Assembly (NCBI GenBank): GCA_024742765.1
Contig: JANSXT010000002.1
Location: 62,001 to 126,000, forward strand
DNA: 64,000 bases
Origin: Phyllobacteriaceae bacterium
Lineage (GTDB): Bacteria; Pseudomonadota; Alphaproteobacteria; Rhizobiales; Rhizobiaceae
Reading direction: 5' to 3'
A program made the translations under genes and the position numbers. Below the pieces are notes generated by a model. That model was not told the DNA's origin. It made no database searches and saw only the letters and a program-made list of their open reading frames with translations. Numbering within the stretch: position 1 is the stretch's first letter; each line of letters opens with the position of its first letter. Positions 60,680 through 64,000 of the stretch are shown piece by piece.

Positions 60680-61558
60680 TCAGGAAACTGGAACTGTGAA
60701 GGATGTGGTCAGGAAAGCGGTTGCCGCAAAGATCAACAAAAATACCCCCGTCTCATAGCGCAAAGATCGTCGGAACCGCAGTGCCGCCAGGTCCGCATCG
60801 ACCGCCAAAGCCGGTACGAAACGCCATTTGTTGAGCGCGGCAATACCGAGCACGATGGATACGAGCAGCAGCTTGCCCATCAAAACCCGCCCATAGACTG
60901 ACGCCCAAAGCGGCTCGATACCGCCGAGCAGAACATAGGCAAAAGCGCCGCCTGCCAGGATCAGCATGGGGACGATGACGCTTGCCTGCCGGCCGAAACG
61001 GTCGGCAATCTCCGCGGCGTGGGATGCGCCACCATCGAACAAGGTCAGACGATACAGCGGCGCCAACGCTCCGAACCAGTAGGCCACAGCCAACAGATGA
61101 AATGTGATCAGTCCGGCAAGAAGCCATTGCGGCTCTCGCGTTGCGTGACCGGTCAGGGCAAACGAGGCGGCCACCATGATGGCGCCGAACAGCGTTGCCG
61201 GCGCCCGCACCGGCCTGAACAGTGCCGCGAGCAGAACCAGGGCCAGCCCACCCAGGCGAACATAGGTCGATTGCCCCAGCGGCCCTTCCAGACTGATCAG
61301 GATGATGTCGGGATTGATCATGCCGGCCCAGTCATCCATCAGCCGGCCGGCTTGCACCGATACCCGGAACAGTGTCGCCGCTATCGCGACCAGTGTGGCG
61401 ATGATCGCCAGGGGCCGCAACGCGTCCGCCACTTCATCGCCGGCGCGGGGCAAGCCAAGTCGGAACAAGAGTGTGCCGACGGCCAGAAAGCTCGCGACAT
61501 AGATGGTCAGCTTGCTGGACGCGGCAAGCAAGCTCCACGTCGTCAAAACATCGCTCAA
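60680..61558 (-). CDS. copD: copper resistance D family membrane protein
   Basis: 292 residues, about eight predicted helices. VAYWFGALAPLYRL in the middle and the preceding ALTGHATREPQWLLAGLITFHLLAVA carry the His residues of the CopD domain. The family moves copper across the inner membrane together with CopC. It ends 8 bp before the oxidase start and begins 3 bp after the copC stop: a compact operon. Confidence 0.9.
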   Translation of the reverse strand: MSDVLTTWSLLAASSKLTIYVASFLAVGTLLFRLGLPRAGDEVADALRPLAIIATLVAIAATLFRVSVQAGRLMDDWAGMINPDIILISLEGPLGQSTYVRLGGLALVLLAALFRPVRAPATLFGAIMVAASFALTGHATREPQWLLAGLITFHLLAVAYWFGALAPLYRLTLFDGGASHAAEIADRFGRQASVIVPMLILAGGAFAYVLLGGIEPLWASVYGRVLMGKLLLVSIVLGIAALNKWRFVPALAVDADLAALRFRRSLRYETGVFLLIFAATAFLTTSFTVPVS

Positions 61559-61561
61559 GGT

Positions 61562-61918
61562 TCATTCTCCCTCGACGCTAAAGGAGAAGGAACCGGTCAT
61601 CACGTGGCCATCCTTGCCAAGCGCACGCCAGTTCACGTCATATCGGCCAACGCCCATAAAATCGGGGGTCAGGCTGATCTCATCGACCATCCCGAAGGTT
61701 GGTACATCGACGGTCATGGTGTGACTGGCCGTTCCGTTGGTGTGAACCATCCCGACTTTCATCACACGCGCGGGTGCCGTGAACGTCAGCTCAATCGTTT
61801 CGGGAACGGCTTTGAGCGTCGCGCCGTCCGCGGGTTTCGTCATGTTCATTTCGGAATGGGCCATGGCCGGTGTTGCCGCAAGCAGCATAGCCGCCAGCGC
61901 CGCAATGGATGTCTTCAT
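61562..61918 (-). CDS. copC: periplasmic copper-binding protein CopC
   Basis: 118 residues from MKTSIAAL; a ten-codon-longer frame lacks a good signal. Signal peptide ends PAMA, so His1 of the mature protein (HSEMNMTKPADGA) can bind Cu(II), with the final His in DGHVMTGSFSFSV. Beta-sandwich CopC pattern throughout, normal length. It supplies copper to CopD. Confidence 0.92.
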   Translation of the reverse strand: MKTSIAALAAMLLAATPAMAHSEMNMTKPADGATLKAVPETIELTFTAPARVMKVGMVHTNGTASHTMTVDVPTFGMVDEISLTPDFMGVGRYDVNWRALGKDGHVMTGSFSFSVEGE

Positions 61919-62057
61919 GCTTGATATCCTCGTTTCTTCCTTGCTCAAGCGCTGCGTGTTGTCCCGTCATCGGCATCGGGCCGACGAAGGTGCAACAATC
62001 GCAATGAGCGCATTATGGACCGAGCCCGGCGATGCGAGCAGTCGCCGGGATCGCTGG

Positions 62058-62429
62058 TCAGACCAGGGAAGAAGGATATTTAGGCGGAGGCGGATCCAGC
62101 GCGTTGGACCGGTCAATCAAAGGCACAACGGGCCAATCAGTCCGCTTGTCATCGGCTTTGGTGTCCGACGACACTGCAAAAGTCGGCTCCATAAGGATAT
62201 GAGCGCCGCAATGCATCGAATGAGACGGTGCGCTGGATTGACAGCCGTCGGTCTTTTGACTTTCGGCGGCGTGAGCCGCCAATGGCTCCGAACCCGAGTG
62301 ACAGTCGACCGCCGATGTCGTCATTGAGCCCGCATGGGCAAATACACCACCCGACAGCAGCAACATCATAACCGCGAACATGGAAAACCATGTCCCGAAA
62401 TGCCCTTTCTGCCGGTACGCAATCTGCAT
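62058..62429 (-). CDS. secreted or anchored hypothetical protein at start of copper cluster
   Basis: 123 residues. One hydrophobic stretch at about 13-32 (WFSMFAVMMLLLSGGVFAHAG), then a periplasmic part with spaced Cys/His (DCHSGSEP ... CQSSAPSHSMHCGAHI). It resembles the other small Cys/His proteins of copper loci (DUF2946-like), but I cannot name it firmly. 140 bp upstream of copC, same direction. Confidence 0.55.
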   Translation of the reverse strand: MQIAYRQKGHFGTWFSMFAVMMLLLSGGVFAHAGSMTTSAVDCHSGSEPLAAHAAESQKTDGCQSSAPSHSMHCGAHILMEPTFAVSSDTKADDKRTDWPVVPLIDRSNALDPPPPKYPSSLV

Positions 62430-62921
62430 CGAATCGACGAGCCCCTGAGCCGCTTTCGCCGGCGCTCTTAAGCACCGAATGTGACCAAGTCATGCCACCT
62501 GACAGCGAAATTGTGGGCACAATTGCTTAAAAGGACTTCCATCTTTCGTGGCTGATCGATGCAACGCGCTGCCACCCGCTCGCGGTTTTCGACGGATCTC
62601 CAGAACGATCGGTCTGTTGAGGACCAGCATGCGCTTTGCCGAACCTTTGCGGAGCGAGAGGGGCTGAACCCCGACCAGGAGCAGGGCGGTTTTCGGTTTT
62701 GCGCTGAGCCATTCGCAGCACGACGCTTGGCGCACGCATCCTTGAAAATATGCAGGCTGCTCGGGCAAGTCCTGGCCGCGCAACCAAACGCGCGTCAGTG
62801 ACGGCATTTACCACCACCTTGGCGGGCTTTTTGGGCGCTCACAGCCATGTCGCCGCCGTGAATCCAGCTCTGAGCGGCTATCATTTTGCCGCCAAATTCA
62901 CATTCCGGCTTGACCTATCCC
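62430..62921. other. spacer with serine-recombinase remnant
   Basis: 492 bp between the copper cluster and the sugar ABC gene. It holds the recombinase remnant at 62559-62690. The AT-rich end (62880-62940) carries the promoter of the ABC gene. Nothing else is recognised. Confidence 0.45.
62559..62690 (+). pseudogene. large serine recombinase N-terminal remnant
   Basis: Plus-strand reading gives SRFSTDLQNDRSVEDQHALC followed by RTFAEREGLN. This is the Y-(A/V)R-(Y/F)-S-(T/S)-D-x-Q active-site start and following helix of a resolvase-type recombinase, with Ser in the catalytic place. The rest of the gene is missing. Confidence 0.7.
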
Positions 62922-62940
62922 ATATTCTATAGAATATATT
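62909..62940 (+). promoter_or_regulatory. promoter with palindromic operator
   Basis: A -35-like TTGACC at 62910-62915 is followed by a perfect 16-bp palindrome, ATATTCTATAGAATAT, at 62922-62937, which overlaps the place of the -10 box. It is 37 bp before the ABC gene start. GntR- or LacI-type repression of the sugar operon is likely (inference). Confidence 0.65.
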
Positions 62941-62974
62941 CAATGACCATTTTGGCTTATGGGAGGAAGAAGCT

Positions 62975-64000
62975 ATGAGTTCGGAAATTGGTGTTATGGC
63001 TTTGAACAGGAAGCGGCTCGCCGCAATGACGGCCGCCGTCGTGATGATGTCCGCAACGGGGTCGACGGCGCAGGCCGACGAGGGCCTAGGCACGGCCGAA
63101 GACCCAGTCACGGTCCGGATCATTGCCAACGAGGCTTTCGCCAACACGTGGCAGACCACGCTCGTTCCGGAATTCAACAAGGTGTATCCGCACATCGAGG
63201 TCGTGTTCGACGGCGTGCCCTACCCGGACATGCTGGCCAAGATGATGCTCGATGCCACCTCTCCCGATCCCGAATATGACGCCTATCTGATCGACGATCC
63301 GTGGGTGCCGCAGATGGCCGAGGTCGGCGCGCTGATCGATCTGAAGGGCGAGGACATCGCGGCGATCACGGACGACGGCTATGATTGGGACGATTTCAGT
63401 GCTGCCCCTCTTGCGGCCGGCGAATGGCAGGGCGTGCAGTATGCGGTTCCGGTTCGTTCCAACGTGCTTTTGCGCTTTTACAACCGGACGCTTTATGAGC
63501 AGGCCGGCCTTGATGAGCCGACGCCGGAGCAGACCTGGGACGAGTTCTTTGCCGATGCCGAAGCACTGGTTCGCGACACCGACGGCGACGGACAGGACGA
63601 TGTATGGGCGATCAGCACCTATTTCGTCCGCGATTCCCTGACGCCGACGATCTGGCAGTCGATCCTCAACGCCAATGGCGGCAATCTGCTCGACGAAGAG
63701 GGCAAGCCCGCCTTTGCCAACGAGACCGGCGCGGTATCGCTGGAAACGCACAAGCGGCTGCTCGACTATGCTCCGCCCGGCGGCCTTGGCCATGGGTTCT
63801 CGGAATCCCTTCAGGCATTCCGCCAGGGATTGGTCGCCAATCTGTTCAACTGGGGCAGCATCTACAAGGCGACGGCGGTGGATTCCGCATCGACAACCCT
63901 GACACCGGACGAAGTCGGCATTCAGGTGCTGCCGGTCGGCACCGAAAATGCCGGCACGCATCGCGGGATCTGGATCGCCGGCATCAGCAGCAAGACCGAC
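62975..64000 (+). CDS. sugar-type ABC transporter solute-binding protein (family 1, partial)
   Basis: Open to the right edge; 342 residues visible. The ATG at 62975 follows GGGAGGAAG. Signal peptide ends TAQA (about residue 34). The mature part opens with DPVTVRIIANEAFANTWQ and continues LVPEFNKVYPHIEVVFDGVP, WGSIYKA and HRGIWIAGIS, the family 1 sugar-binding-protein pattern (periplasmic receptor, MalE/UgpB class). The gene for permeases should lie beyond the window. The overlapping frame at 62959 is a shadow. Confidence 0.88.
   Translation, partial: MSSEIGVMALNRKRLAAMTAAVVMMSATGSTAQADEGLGTAEDPVTVRIIANEAFANTWQTTLVPEFNKVYPHIEVVFDGVPYPDMLAKMMLDATSPDPEYDAYLIDDPWVPQMAEVGALIDLKGEDIAAITDDGYDWDDFSAAPLAAGEWQGVQYAVPVRSNVLLRFYNRTLYEQAGLDEPTPEQTWDEFFADAEALVRDTDGDGQDDVWAISTYFVRDSLTPTIWQSILNANGGNLLDEEGKPAFANETGAVSLETHKRLLDYAPPGGLGHGFSESLQAFRQGLVANLFNWGSIYKATAVDSASTTLTPDEVGIQVLPVGTENAGTHRGIWIAGISSKTD

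Noticed and set aside
1-64000. CRISPR array or rRNA operon
   Set aside because: No regularly spaced direct repeats and no rRNA-like sequence were seen anywhere in the window.

Overview
The window is high-GC alphaproteobacterial DNA, probably Hyphomicrobiales-like. This is inferred from the style of the conjugation genes (DUF736, DUF2285 and DUF3363-relaxase modules), the ABC, TRAP and thiolase gene repertoire and the codon use. No 16S rRNA gene is present to confirm it. The left half (1 to about 31,980) is an integrated mobile region. The right half (about 32,000 to 64,000) is more ordinary chromosome.

Mobile region. Positions 1-6548 carry the regulatory and relaxase end of an integrative conjugative element: a ParB-like protein, DUF736, DUF2285, an excisionase-like HTH protein, a TraF peptidase and a DUF3363 relaxase. 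The coupling-protein and mating-pair genes that normally follow are absent. A decayed 1.5 kb stretch takes their place; it holds an integrase remnant and a 275-bp MITE-like IS derivative. Positions 8053-26315 form an unusually dense defence-type island with five different TIR-domain proteins: (i) an AT-rich RelA/SpoT-like synthetase-TIR fusion; (ii) a TIR / SLOG / small ORF / patatin-phospholipase operon; (iii) on the minus strand, a TIR / Nmad2 / thymidylate-synthase-Nmad1 / TylF-like methyltransferase / HMUDK-helical-domain cluster that looks like a nucleotide-hypermodification system; (iv) and (v) a tandem pair of membrane-anchored TIR proteins, one with a predicted beta-propeller and one with a coiled coil. 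IS3 fragments lie between them. A complete XerC/D-like recombinase follows (26971-27933), with a lox-like palindrome just beyond it. Next is a convergent membrane-protein / FAD-oxidoreductase pair bracketed by an exact 21-bp inverted repeat. A DUF4102-type phage integrase then lies beside the 3' half of a tRNA (Lys CTT-like), which marks the element boundary near 31,981.

Chromosomal part. Positions 32286-52476 hold a catabolic block: an MBL hydrolase, an AMACR-type racemase, an SDR, a thiolase, a complete peptide ABC transporter, an M20 amidohydrolase, a Leu/Phe/Val-type dehydrogenase, an AraC regulator, a TRAP binding protein, an acyl-CoA dehydrogenase, a DUF1330 protein, an SDR and a fused indolepyruvate ferredoxin oxidoreductase. 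They fit a route from imported N-acylated or peptide-bound branched or aromatic amino acids to 2-oxo acids and acyl-CoAs. An IS3 remnant truncates an alanyl-tRNA editing gene at about 52.7 kb. A LysR/MFS divergent pair with a clear palindromic operator follows. A minus-strand copper/metal resistance cluster occupies 55505-62429 (CDF exporter, cytochrome c, DUF411, L,D-transpeptidase, multicopper oxidase, CopD, CopC). The window ends inside a sugar-type ABC solute-binding protein behind a palindromic promoter region.

Most promising systems: the TIR-SLOG-patatin operon and the TIR-linked nucleotide-hypermodification operon, which sit next to each other in convergent orientation. Functional statements about them are inference from domain content.
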